DNA from: Lysobacteraceae bacterium
GTDB taxonomy: Bacteria > Bdellovibrionota > UBA1018 > JAGTJX01
Reading direction: 5' to 3'
NCBI GenBank assembly: GCA_023657465.1
Contig: JAGTJX010000004.1
Coordinates: forward strand, 50,053-114,052
DNA: 64,000 nt
How positions within the stretch are numbered: position 1 is the first letter of the stretch; each line of letters begins with the position of its first letter. Positions 1 to 7,789 of this stretch are shown here, piece after piece. The notes under the pieces are model-generated. The model made no database searches and was not told the origin of the DNA. It saw only the letters and a list, made by a program, of their open reading frames with translations. The translations under genes were made by a program, and so were the position numbers.

Positions 1-81
1 GTTCTCCAAAGGATTTTTCTCTAAAAATTTAAGCGCCCCTTGGATCAGAGTCTCTCGTAGATTTCCATGATGGTACTTCAT
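1..81 (-). CDS. TetR-family transcriptional regulator, N-terminal fragment
   Basis: Only the first 27 codons lie in the window; the gene continues past the left edge. The visible protein starts MKYHHGNLRETLIQGALKFL, which is the typical first helix of TetR/AcrR repressors (YHHGNLRxxL). It is too short for the ORF track. The ATG at 79-81 has a GAAGGT ribosome-binding sequence just upstream on the minus strand. It is divergent from the SDR gene at 155, so it probably represses that operon and itself; this is inference from layout. Confidence 0.82.
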   Translation of the reverse strand, partial: MKYHHGNLRETLIQGALKFLEKNPLEN

Positions 82-154
82 TACCTTCAATATAACATGC
101 ATTAGGTTTTATGTTGTAACTCAATACATTAATGTTATAAGCTATTACATAGCT
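82..154. promoter_or_regulatory. divergent promoter/operator region between the TetR gene and the SDR operon
   Basis: This 73-bp AT-rich gap separates two divergent starts. It contains the inverted pair TATAACAT (91-98) and ATGTTATA (132-139), the kind of symmetry a TetR dimer recognises, though the two halves are far apart. No clean -35/-10 pair is obvious. Confidence 0.4.
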
Positions 155-952
155 ATGAATCAGAATTTTATTAAAAAGTACGGTGAATGGGCGATCGTGA
201 CAGGTTCTTCGAATGGTATTGGAAGAGCGTTAGCGATTGAAGTCGCAAAATACGGACTGAACGTCGTATTAGTGGCTCGTAGCGCTGCAAAGCTCGAGAA
301 ATTATCTGGAGAAATCAAATCTCAGTCCTCAGTGAAGACGAGATTCATTTCAATGGATTTGAGTGAGCCTGGGTCAGTTGATCAACTGATTCAACAAACT
401 ATAGATCTTAAAATAGGTCTGTTGGTTGCTGCAGCTGGTTTTGGAACTTCAGGTCCTATCCTGAAAACAAGTCTGAGCGAAGAACTCAATATGATTGACC
501 TGAATTGCAGATCAGCATTTGAAATCACGCATTGGTTTGCCAATCGGTTTGCCGAACAAAAACGTGGCGGAATCATTCTGATGAGTTCACTTGTTGGCTT
601 CCAAGGAGTTCCGAATGCGTCGAATTACGCGGCAACAAAGGGCTACATTCAGTCCTTGGCCGAAGGACTTCACTTTGAACTGCGACCTTACGGCGTTGAT
701 GTTCTCGCATCGGCTCCCGGTCCTGTGAATTCTGGTTTTGCTGATCGAGCGCACATGACAATGGGGAAAGCTGCGACCCCAGAGGTAGTCGCGCGAGTCA
801 CAATAAAAGAACTGGGAAAAAATCTCACGATCAGGCCAGGATTTTTATCTAAATTTTTAGGATGGTCGCTTGCTCTCATGAATCGCTGGGGTCGAGTCAG
901 AGTAATGCAGATCATTATGGGTGGTATGACTGGAGGACAATCAAAAATATGA
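155..952 (+). CDS. short-chain dehydrogenase/reductase (SDR)
   Basis: Classical SDR of about 265 residues, the usual family length. The Rossmann cofactor motif TGSSNGIG is at residues 16-23, the AAAG segment near 92-95, the catalytic Ser at about 145 and the YxxxK pair at Y158/K162, so the enzyme should be active. Substrate cannot be told from sequence. It is divergent from a TetR regulator and overlaps the next gene by ATGA (949-952), so the two are probably translated together. The C-terminal tail is hydrophobic and basic and may associate with the membrane. Confidence 0.9.
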   Translation: MNQNFIKKYGEWAIVTGSSNGIGRALAIEVAKYGLNVVLVARSAAKLEKLSGEIKSQSSVKTRFISMDLSEPGSVDQLIQQTIDLKIGLLVAAAGFGTSGPILKTSLSEELNMIDLNCRSAFEITHWFANRFAEQKRGGIILMSSLVGFQGVPNASNYAATKGYIQSLAEGLHFELRPYGVDVLASAPGPVNSGFADRAHMTMGKAATPEVVARVTIKELGKNLTIRPGFLSKFLGWSLALMNRWGRVRVMQIIMGGMTGGQSKI

Positions 953-1371
953 AGCTGAAAATTATAGTTATTCTTTTATTGAGTGCGATCAATGCATTCG
1001 CAGAATCACCAAAGATCTTCGGACTTTGGAAGACTGAAGCAGGAAATGGACAGGTTCTGATTCAATTGAAAGAGGATGGAACACTAGTGGGTCTCGGTGC
1101 TGGTGGAGGAGATCCGAATCGGAAAGACGACAACAATTCTGACCCTGAGCTGCGTGGGCGTAAACTAGATGGCGCTCAAATTTCATGGGGCTTCAAACCC
1201 GACAGCGAAGATTCTACTGAATGGGCTGGCGGGAATATCTACGATCCTGACAACGGTAAAACTTACTCTTGTAAGATGAAACTCGATGGAGATGTGCTAA
1301 AAATAAGAGGCTATGTGGTGATACCGTTATTCGGTAGAACGACAGTTTGGACGAGAGTTAAGTCACCTTGA
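949..1371 (+). CDS. secreted DUF2147 family protein
   Basis: The ORF track starts this frame at 862, but the true start is ATG 949, which overlaps the SDR stop and has GGAGG about 12 nt upstream. The 140-residue product begins with a signal peptide (MKLKIIVILLLSAINAFAES). The mature part has the DUF2147 pattern: GLWKTEAGNGQV near the N-terminus, a GxxIYDPDNGKTYSC segment, and LKIRGYV...RTTVWTRV at the end. DUF2147 proteins are small periplasmic or envelope beta proteins of unknown function. Confidence 0.8.
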   Translation: MKLKIIVILLLSAINAFAESPKIFGLWKTEAGNGQVLIQLKEDGTLVGLGAGGGDPNRKDDNNSDPELRGRKLDGAQISWGFKPDSEDSTEWAGGNIYDPDNGKTYSCKMKLDGDVLKIRGYVVIPLFGRTTVWTRVKSP

Positions 1372-2138
1372 ACAGTTTTAAGTACTTCACTGGAGAAATA
1401 TACCAATCAAATCCTGCGTGCTTTTACTTTGGTTTGACTAATCTGGTACTTGCTGTTGTATTTGGAATAATGGCATTATTGAACCCGATCCAAGTAGTGG
1501 GCACGAATGCTTGGTTCAAACCCATCAAATTTGCCCTCTCAATTGGTATCTACGTATGGACATTAGGATTCTTCAGTCGATATTTGGTTGATCAAGTTGA
1601 TCTCACCTATTTTAATTGGACGCTGATCATTTCCTTGGGCTTTGAGATTATTTACATAGCCTTTCAAGCAGCGCGAGGCCAAGCATCTCATTTTAATGTC
1701 AGTACGCCGATCTATTCATTTCTTTATACAATGATGGCACTCGGTGCATCTTTAGCAACACTAGCTGGAGCATGGATGGGATATCAGTTTTTTACCCGTG
1801 ACTTTCCAGAAATGAATTCTGCATTCTTGTGGTCCGTTCGTTTGAGCATTGTCATCTTTGTAGTGTTTGCATTTCAGGGTTTCGCTATGGGATCCAGGAT
1901 GACTCATACAATAGGGGCCAAAGATGGCGGTCCTGGAGTTTATTTTCTAAATTGGAGCAAGGTCGCAGGCGACCTACGTATTGCTCACTTTTTAGGAATG
2001 CACTCGATTCAGATCATTCCTCTCATTACCTACTTATGGATCAGAGATATGCGAATGGTTTTCTTAGCATCTACCATCCACTTTATTTTAACGATGGGGA
2101 TATTCATAAGAGCATTAGGCGGTAAACCTCTCTATTGA
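1368..2138 (+). CDS. polytopic inner-membrane protein, unknown function
   Basis: A 256-residue protein with about seven hydrophobic segments spread over its length and no obvious catalytic motif. The start is TTG 1368, overlapping the DUF2147 stop (TTGA), so it is the third gene of a translationally coupled SDR operon. I do not recognise the family. The region GTNAWFKPIKFALSIGIYVW near residues 45-65 is the most distinctive part. Membrane location is well supported; function is not. Confidence 0.7.
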   Translation: MNSFKYFTGEIYQSNPACFYFGLTNLVLAVVFGIMALLNPIQVVGTNAWFKPIKFALSIGIYVWTLGFFSRYLVDQVDLTYFNWTLIISLGFEIIYIAFQAARGQASHFNVSTPIYSFLYTMMALGASLATLAGAWMGYQFFTRDFPEMNSAFLWSVRLSIVIFVVFAFQGFAMGSRMTHTIGAKDGGPGVYFLNWSKVAGDLRIAHFLGMHSIQIIPLITYLWIRDMRMVFLASTIHFILTMGIFIRALGGKPLY

Positions 2139-2147
2139 TCTTCTTGA

Positions 2148-2216
2148 AATCTCTATGAAAGAACGCTCCCGATTCCCCACCCAGCCTCTATTATAGATTT
2201 TCCATTTAATCCGGTA
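2148..2216. repeat. direct repeat copy 1 (about 69 bp)
   Basis: The first 21 bases (AATCTCTATGAAAGAACGCTC) match copy 2 at 3652 exactly. About 15 diverged C-rich bases follow, then about 33 bases ending in CCATTTAATCCGGTA with a single mismatch. It begins 10 nt after the stop of the membrane-protein gene. It has no strong hairpin and no ORF. Confidence 0.85.
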
Positions 2217-2332
2217 GACTCGATTCCAAAAACCGCCAGATCAACTAAAGAGCTAAATGGGAATATTGGAAATTATTTCCGGTAAAAGAGGGTGCCTGTG
2301 GGTAAGCGTTATTAAATAGAAGCCCGCCTCGC

Positions 2333-2361
2333 TTGACTTAGTCTACTAAAGTAGCTATTTA
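2333..2361 (+). promoter_or_regulatory. sigma70-like promoter for the secreted protein at 2404
   Basis: TTGACT at 2333-2338, a 17-bp spacer, and TATTTA at 2356-2361. The spacer holds the small palindrome CTACTAAAGTAG. The gene's RBS (AAGGGG) and ATG follow 40 nt downstream. Confidence 0.5.
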
Positions 2362-2403
2362 ACTCCTGTTTACAAAACCAGGTTTTATTAAGGGGATATT
2401 ACT

Positions 2404-3597
2404 ATGAAAAATTTATTACTTGTTTTGATAGGTCTCTCTACTAACGCTTACTCTCAAATGCTGACAGAGGGGTCAGATATTCTTTATCAATACTATCCAA
2501 CGTGGAAGCGAGACAAACTCGAGCGACTTTATTCACTCGAAGCGCTCCGATCTAAAAACGCCCCCAGCTTCAAAATTGATACTGAAAAACAGGTTGTTTA
2601 TTTCAGCCAGAGTTACGACCTTGAACCCACAAAACAATTCACGGTTCACTACGATCAAATTAGGTCCTTAGGACCTATAGGTTTTTTTCCTAATAAACTC
2701 ACCTCGGACATGGTGTTTAATTCGGAATTTGTATTGAAAGTGTTACGTTTAGTTAAATCAAACTACGATTTCCAAGGTGCATACATCGAAGGTGAGATTC
2801 TTGCTCACGTCGTTCGTAAAGACGGAAAGGTGTTCCTGAACACCTACCAGTTACGATATTTTCAACATCGTTCCGGATACTACTCAATACAATCAAAAAC
2901 TGGCATCCAAGAATATATCAGTTATTTCGGTGATCACGAAATTGGAAAACCAACACGAACAGAAGCGCTCCTTGGTAATGAGTCGGAAATTCAGAGTACA
3001 AAACTTGAGTACGCCTATTACCCTTATTCAGGGGGCGTGAGAAGTACTGATGATTTGGTACTGTTAGTTCAGATCAATGATCAGTTAAGAGCTTTCTCGA
3101 TCAACAATTTGGTTAATAAAATTTCAGACCAAAGACAGCTTAACTTCATTAAAGAAAACAGCCATCTCGTCAAATATGACGAAAGAAATAAACTGTTTAA
3201 CTGGAGGTACTTATACGATCGCTTCGATGCGTCTGCGCATGGTGGAGATTATTTAAAATGCAGTAATTACAAATGTTTTAAGGAGATCTACCTAAAAACC
3301 AATTATAACTACGATGATTCAATAAGAGATCTTTTCCGAAGCGTTAAGTATAGAGAAGATAAGAAAGTTAGCTTTCGTAAATTTAAAAAAGAATATGTAC
3401 CGCTCTTCTTAAAAGTTTCTAAAGTAGAAAGTAGTTTCTACAAAAAACTGGCCACATCTCCTTACATTGTTTTGCAAGTTGGGAATAATATGAATTCCAT
3501 CGAAATGCAAAGTTCTGACAAGCAAACGCTCTTCTCATTTGAATATTCTGGGATTGATAACAACGGAATTTCTACTGTAGTGAGAAGTTTAAAATAA
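2404..3597 (+). CDS. secreted protein of unknown function, AT-rich
   Basis: 397 residues with an N-terminal signal peptide (MKNLLLVLIGLSTNAYSQ). The mature protein is rich in Tyr, Lys and Asn, has no transmembrane segment, and shows one Cys pair (KCSNYKCF near residue 285). I recognise no domain. The ATG has a good AAGGGG ribosome-binding site. It stands alone between two copies of a 69-70 bp repeat, and its AT-rich codon use differs from the neighbouring genes, which suggests horizontal acquisition. It could be a surface or predation-related protein, but nothing shows that. Confidence 0.7.
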   Translation: MKNLLLVLIGLSTNAYSQMLTEGSDILYQYYPTWKRDKLERLYSLEALRSKNAPSFKIDTEKQVVYFSQSYDLEPTKQFTVHYDQIRSLGPIGFFPNKLTSDMVFNSEFVLKVLRLVKSNYDFQGAYIEGEILAHVVRKDGKVFLNTYQLRYFQHRSGYYSIQSKTGIQEYISYFGDHEIGKPTRTEALLGNESEIQSTKLEYAYYPYSGGVRSTDDLVLLVQINDQLRAFSINNLVNKISDQRQLNFIKENSHLVKYDERNKLFNWRYLYDRFDASAHGGDYLKCSNYKCFKEIYLKTNYNYDDSIRDLFRSVKYREDKKVSFRKFKKEYVPLFLKVSKVESSFYKKLATSPYIVLQVGNNMNSIEMQSSDKQTLFSFEYSGIDNNGISTVVRSLK

Positions 3598-3651
3598 TAA
3601 CTGGTAAGGGAACCCTACAAGAAAAGGGGGGTTTAATTTCTAAGTTCATTC

Positions 3652-3721
3652 AATCTCTATGAAAGAACGCTCAATACACCCCACCCCTGCCTCTATTATA
3701 TATTTTCCATTTAATCCGGTA
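3652..3721. repeat. direct repeat copy 2 (about 70 bp)
   Basis: Same orientation as copy 1 at 2148. Identical over the first 21 bases and nearly identical over the last 33 (CTATTATATATTTTCC... against CTATTATAGATTTTCC...). The two copies bracket the AT-rich secreted-protein gene. The rest of this 270-bp gap shows no clear gene. Confidence 0.85.
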
Positions 3722-3867
3722 TTACCTTCAGTAGTAAAACACAGTTCGTGAAGGATCTTCAGCGCAGAGTCTCTATAGAGTAAAAACACCACATTTTAAA
3801 GAATGAGAGCCGATGAAATTTGACATTATTTCTAGCAATATAAACTTGGGTTATATAAGCTAGTCTT

Positions 3868-5340
3868 TTGAAGAAGCATACATTCCTTAACAAAACACAT
3901 TTCATGAAAGGTCTACAGTGCGAGAAGTACCTTTATCTCGATGTTCATCACCGAGATCTCGCGACTCCTATCTCTGAATCCCAAAAGAACATTTTTGATC
4001 AAGGTAATGCCGTAGGCTTTGAAGCACAAAAGCTTTTTCCGCAAGGTGTAGAAGTCATAGCAGAATATTGGGATGTAGTAGGTGGATTCGAAAAAACAAA
4101 GCAACTCATCGATGACGGAGTGACGACTCTATTCGAAGCGACAATCATTTACGAAGGAATATCCGCACGAACTGATATTTTAAATAAAAGAAAAAATGGT
4201 AAGTGGGAAATCATTGAAGTCAAATCAAGTGCTTCTGTAAAGGCTCAATACATTGATGATTCAGCTCTTCAGTACTGGGTTTTTAAGAACCATGGTTTTG
4301 AATTAGAGAAGATCAGTGTCATGCATATTAACAGTAAGTATCTGCATCCTGAGAAAGACAAACTTTTCAAAAAAGTAGACGTGACTGAAGATGTTCTTGA
4401 ACGACTCAGTTCAATCACGAAACTTACTAAAAGTTTTCAAGAATTATTACTGAAAGAAAATACACCAGAGATCGACATCGGACCACATTGTACTTTTCCT
4501 TATCCTTGTTCATTCTATGAACATTGCTGGAAGCATATTCCTACTCCGAGTGTTTTTGATATTCCTGGGATGAAGCAAGAAGCATGGAATCTCTACAAAG
4601 AAAATAAGTTCGAAATCAAAAAATTAAGCGAATCAGACTTCAGTCCTAAACAAGCTCGTGCGATACATGCTTTCAAAACGGGTAAGAGATTCATTGATAA
4701 AGAGATCATTCAAAAAGGTATCGCAGACTGGAAGTGGCCGATTTACTTTTTGGACTTTGAAACATTCAATTCAGCGCTTCCTCTTTATGAACATACAAAG
4801 CCTTTTCAACAAATTCCGTTTCAGTTTAGTTGTCATGTTTTGAAGAAAGTGACAGAGGAACCCACACACTTTGAGTATTTGCATCAAGACGAGACTGATC
4901 CCAGAGAACCCCTAGCTCAAGCGCTCTGCCAAGGTTTCGGAGATAGTGGAAGTATCGTCGCTTACAATAAGGCCTTTGAAGCTGGAGTGATCAAAGAGCT
5001 AGAGAAGCTCTATCCGGAGTATCGAGAGAAATTACTCAGTCTCGTTCCTAGATTAGTCGATCCTTGGCCGATCATGAGAGAGGGAGTTTATGACCCGGCG
5101 TTCTTAAGCTCATATTCACTCAAGAGCGTTGCACCTGCAATACTGGGTGCCAAGATGGATTATGAACATCTCGAGATCGGTGATGGGAAGACAGCGAGTA
5201 GGAGTTATCTCAGTCTCATTAAAGGTGATTTGAGAGATGAAGAGAAAAACAAAGCGCGCAACGCAATGCTTCAGTACTGTAGGCAAGATACTTTAGCTAC
5301 AGTCGAGTTAGTGAAGTGGCTTTACAAGAGCCAAGCCTAA
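3868..5340 (+). CDS. DUF2779 protein: Cas4/RecB-like Fe-S nuclease domain plus RNase H-fold (DEDD) domain
   Basis: 490 residues in two parts. Residues 1-225 resemble a Cas4/RecB-type PD-(D/E)XK nuclease: GISARTDIL (D103), EIIEVKSS (E117, K119) and a following QYW motif. One N-terminal Cys (C18) and three later ones (C208, C214, C220) are placed as in the 4Fe-4S clusters of Cas4 and AddB. Residues 290-490 are the DUF2779 part with YFLDFETF (D296, E298), IVAYNKAFE and a final CRQDTLAT Asp, as in DEDD exonucleases. The start is TTG 3868; the conserved LNKTHFMKGLQC begins before the later ATG at 3904. It is likely a stand-alone nucleic-acid processing enzyme; no CRISPR genes are nearby. Confidence 0.82.
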   Translation: MKKHTFLNKTHFMKGLQCEKYLYLDVHHRDLATPISESQKNIFDQGNAVGFEAQKLFPQGVEVIAEYWDVVGGFEKTKQLIDDGVTTLFEATIIYEGISARTDILNKRKNGKWEIIEVKSSASVKAQYIDDSALQYWVFKNHGFELEKISVMHINSKYLHPEKDKLFKKVDVTEDVLERLSSITKLTKSFQELLLKENTPEIDIGPHCTFPYPCSFYEHCWKHIPTPSVFDIPGMKQEAWNLYKENKFEIKKLSESDFSPKQARAIHAFKTGKRFIDKEIIQKGIADWKWPIYFLDFETFNSALPLYEHTKPFQQIPFQFSCHVLKKVTEEPTHFEYLHQDETDPREPLAQALCQGFGDSGSIVAYNKAFEAGVIKELEKLYPEYREKLLSLVPRLVDPWPIMREGVYDPAFLSSYSLKSVAPAILGAKMDYEHLEIGDGKTASRSYLSLIKGDLRDEEKNKARNAMLQYCRQDTLATVELVKWLYKSQA

Positions 5341-5357
5341 GATTAGACCTTTGATCT

Positions 5358-6350
5358 ATGATTAAATCATTCGTAGTTTTGGCTCTTTTCCTTGTTTCCA
5401 TTCACTCTCAAGCGGGTCAATACCGTGGCTACGATCGGTTTGAATATTTGCTTGAGGAACTAGACGAGACACTTCATCAGCCCCATGATGCTAATGAGGC
5501 GATCGATCAGTTTTTAAAAAACGATGTGAGAAGACAACTTTTCAAACTCGAGGGCTTAAGCAGACTTTACAAAATCCAATATGAAGAATTTGATCCAATT
5601 TATAACAAATTTAAAAAATTAGAAGACGTACTTGGAAAGTTCATTGAAACCAAAGAGTATTTTGAGTTTGCAGAAAAGCTAGACGCTCCACAAGCAGCAC
5701 AGAAAAAACTAAAAGCAAAGTTAGATGAGAGTCGGGTTGCTCTAGTCACTATTCTCGAAAAGTCTTGGCTGCCAGATTCTAAAGGAGTATCAGGCGCGGA
5801 AGACATGATGGAAGAGCTATATGATATGGTGTGGGATCCAGATGCGACAGATCGTAAGCTCATGCTTCAATCTTATGCTAGAGATGTGCGTAAAGTAATC
5901 GGGAATGATTACGATATGGACAAGCTACAAGAGGGTATACATGAACTCCGCCGTCGCTTGAGATGGTTCCCTATTTATATCGGAAGCCTAGATGGGCTGA
6001 TCACCATCAAGAAGCCTATCGATGAAACAAAGATAACAGAGTGGCAGCTCCTCATTAAGAAAATGAATTGGAGTGGAAAAGAAAAAGCAGTCGCATCTGT
6101 ATCGTATGAACGTTATCTCAAAATCTCTGATTACATTAAGACCTTAGGAGAATTAAAAGACCAAGGGGAGTATACGGCTGCACTACTTGCTGCAATGGGT
6201 GGAACTGCAGAATCTAAAAAATGGATCTTCACTCGCATGCAAGAACTAGGAATGAAAGTCAGAGATGTTTCAAAAGAAGCAAAAGTTCTTTACAGTGAGA
6301 TGAGACAATCACAAGTCCTTGAAGGATTATTGAAAGAGCTCACTCATTAG
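5358..6350 (+). CDS. secreted alpha-helical protein, unknown function
   Basis: 330 residues with a signal peptide (MIKSFVVLALFLVSIHSQAGQ). The rest is predicted almost entirely helical and rich in Lys, Glu and Leu. A segment near residue 195 (GIHELRRRLRWF) faintly resembles the His/Arg helix of CHAD domains, but the other CHAD features are unclear, so I would not assign it. It starts 17 nt after the DUF2779 gene and its stop overlaps the stop of the convergent metalloprotease gene by 4 nt. Confidence 0.7.
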   Translation: MIKSFVVLALFLVSIHSQAGQYRGYDRFEYLLEELDETLHQPHDANEAIDQFLKNDVRRQLFKLEGLSRLYKIQYEEFDPIYNKFKKLEDVLGKFIETKEYFEFAEKLDAPQAAQKKLKAKLDESRVALVTILEKSWLPDSKGVSGAEDMMEELYDMVWDPDATDRKLMLQSYARDVRKVIGNDYDMDKLQEGIHELRRRLRWFPIYIGSLDGLITIKKPIDETKITEWQLLIKKMNWSGKEKAVASVSYERYLKISDYIKTLGELKDQGEYTAALLAAMGGTAESKKWIFTRMQELGMKVRDVSKEAKVLYSEMRQSQVLEGLLKELTH

Positions 6351-7261
6351 TTTTTAATCAATGGCTTAAACCAGCAACGGGGTCTGAATCCTACCTCGAA
6401 TCCATCTGCACTCATGCATGAGTTCTTCCCTGCGATTTTTTCTGCTGCAATCGTGTTACTTCCGCCTTTAGAGCTGAGGCCGGGAATGATGCTGTCATCA
6501 AAAGTTTTAGTACAAAGAGATCCGTGAAAATAAGTGTCTAGCCTGCACTGAGCTGAGCCGTAACTCGGATTGGTCTCTGTTACTTTGATTTTATCAGGAG
6601 TGTCGAACTCAGGAGTGGTTTTATCATTGTTCAATACTGAGAATAGACCGGCCACTGCATAGGCTGCATCCATTTCTCTATAGCAAAGTGCACGCTTTTC
6701 AGTAGTAATATATTGAATGTCGCATTCTTCTTTTGCGACTGAGTCGACCAATTTTTTTGATTTTAGATTCTTCTGAGCATTCCCGCCCCAACCAGCCTTC
6801 GCACAGGCTTGAGTAGCGAAGTAATCGGCTTGGCCTTCTGATGATCCCCAATCTTCGTAGAAAGGATAGCCTGCTAAGTGGTGACCAATTTCGTGACAGA
6901 CAATGAGAGCGAATCCATCAGGAGTGACTTCCGGCCGCCTGGCTAATCCACCAAAAAAATTAACTTCCCAGTTTTTTGTAGTTTCATTCACAGCTGCGTA
7001 TGCATTCACAGTGCCGTTCTTCCAATTCTTGATTGCGACTAATTCATGGCCATGTTCTTTGACAATGGGTTTGTAGTAAGCGACGATTTTGTCGATGATC
7101 TGATTGAACTGAGCTTCTGTGATGTTGCTCTCTGAAGGATCGTCTTTTAGAAACAATCTGTTCTGTGGGAAGCAAGTTGTTTTCTTTTGTTTTGCAAAAC
7201 TGGATTGAGAAATCAAAGATAGAAAAACTAAACTCAGACAAATATTACGAGTAAAATTCAT
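6347..7261 (-). CDS. secreted zinc metalloprotease-like protein (HEXXH), paralogue A
   Basis: The start chosen is ATG 7261 (MNFTRNICLSL..., a signal peptide) rather than the upstream ATG 7282; a G-rich stretch lies just upstream. The mature protein has a zincin motif CHEIGHH (HEIGH at residues 123-127) followed by SSEGQADYFA, whose Glu/Asp would supply the third zinc ligand. Several Cys recur later (ACAKAGW, EECD, LCYRE, QCRLDTYF, SLCTK, RCWF), which suggests disulfides and export. The paralogue at 7790 matches over nearly the full length. Envelope or extracellular peptidase is the best guess; substrate unknown. Confidence 0.78.
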   Translation of the reverse strand: MNFTRNICLSLVFLSLISQSSFAKQKKTTCFPQNRLFLKDDPSESNITEAQFNQIIDKIVAYYKPIVKEHGHELVAIKNWKNGTVNAYAAVNETTKNWEVNFFGGLARRPEVTPDGFALIVCHEIGHHLAGYPFYEDWGSSEGQADYFATQACAKAGWGGNAQKNLKSKKLVDSVAKEECDIQYITTEKRALCYREMDAAYAVAGLFSVLNNDKTTPEFDTPDKIKVTETNPSYGSAQCRLDTYFHGSLCTKTFDDSIIPGLSSKGGSNTIAAEKIAGKNSCMSADGFEVGFRPRCWFKPLIKN

Positions 7262-7366
7262 TAGCCCCCCGGCTTTATCCATTCAAACTCAAATTAAAGT
7301 AAGAGTGAATGACTATGAAAACAAGGACGAGTGCGTTAGTTGGCTGGTGGGGTCATTTTTTCGACA

Positions 7367-7406
7367 TAAAAAAACCGGTACAAGTCTGATTCAGAATTGT
7401 ACCGGT
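7367..7406 (-). terminator. rho-independent terminator for the small secreted gene at 7430
   Basis: A perfect 10-bp stem, ACCGGTACAA (7374-7383) and TTGTACCGGT (7397-7406), with a 13-nt loop. On the minus strand it is followed by a run of seven T. It lies just downstream of the 7430-7771 gene and separates it from paralogue A. Confidence 0.88.
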
Positions 7407-7429
7407 GATGAGGTAAATAATTTTAAGAT

Positions 7430-7771
7430 CTATTGTGCAGAGCAGTTTTCGACTTCGCTGAGTTCGAAAACTGTTTTGGCTTCAAGTTGGATTGGCTTAA
7501 GTGCAGCACTCAAAGTGAGAGCATCATTCTTGCCAGCGGCTTCAACACAGAAGCTTCCGCCGCCTTCAGATCCCATGGAGAGCGTCTTAAACTGAGAGAT
7601 TGAACCTTTTGCGAGGAGGAATCCCAGATTAGAACGAATGGCTTGGTAGCCCTCTTTGTCGAATCCAGCGATACCGCCGAAAACGTTGATCTTGATCGCT
7701 TTGTTTTCAGCTGCAAATACTGAAGAGCTTAATCCTGCAACCATCACAAACGTAAGAAGTACAGATTTCAT
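7430..7771 (-). CDS. small secreted protein, unknown function
   Basis: 113 residues with a clear signal peptide (MKSVLLTFVMVAGLSSSVFAAE). The mature part is about 90 residues with two Cys (SFCVEA and the near-terminal ENCSAQ) that could form a disulfide. The RBS AAGGAA lies about 10 nt before the ATG. It sits 18 nt downstream of metalloprotease paralogue B, so it is probably its operon partner. A role as inhibitor or substrate is only a guess from position. Confidence 0.72.
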   Translation of the reverse strand: MKSVLLTFVMVAGLSSSVFAAENKAIKINVFGGIAGFDKEGYQAIRSNLGFLLAKGSISQFKTLSMGSEGGGSFCVEAAGKNDALTLSAALKPIQLEAKTVFELSEVENCSAQ

Positions 7772-7789
7772 AAATCGAGTTCCTTTCGG

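Noticed and set aside
3868-5340. Cas4 of a CRISPR system
   Set aside because: No repeats, cas1/cas2 or effector genes are present, and the DUF2779 C-terminal domain is not part of Cas4.
7305-7595. Plus-strand 96-residue ORF
   Set aside because: It is antisense to the small secreted gene and crosses its terminator.
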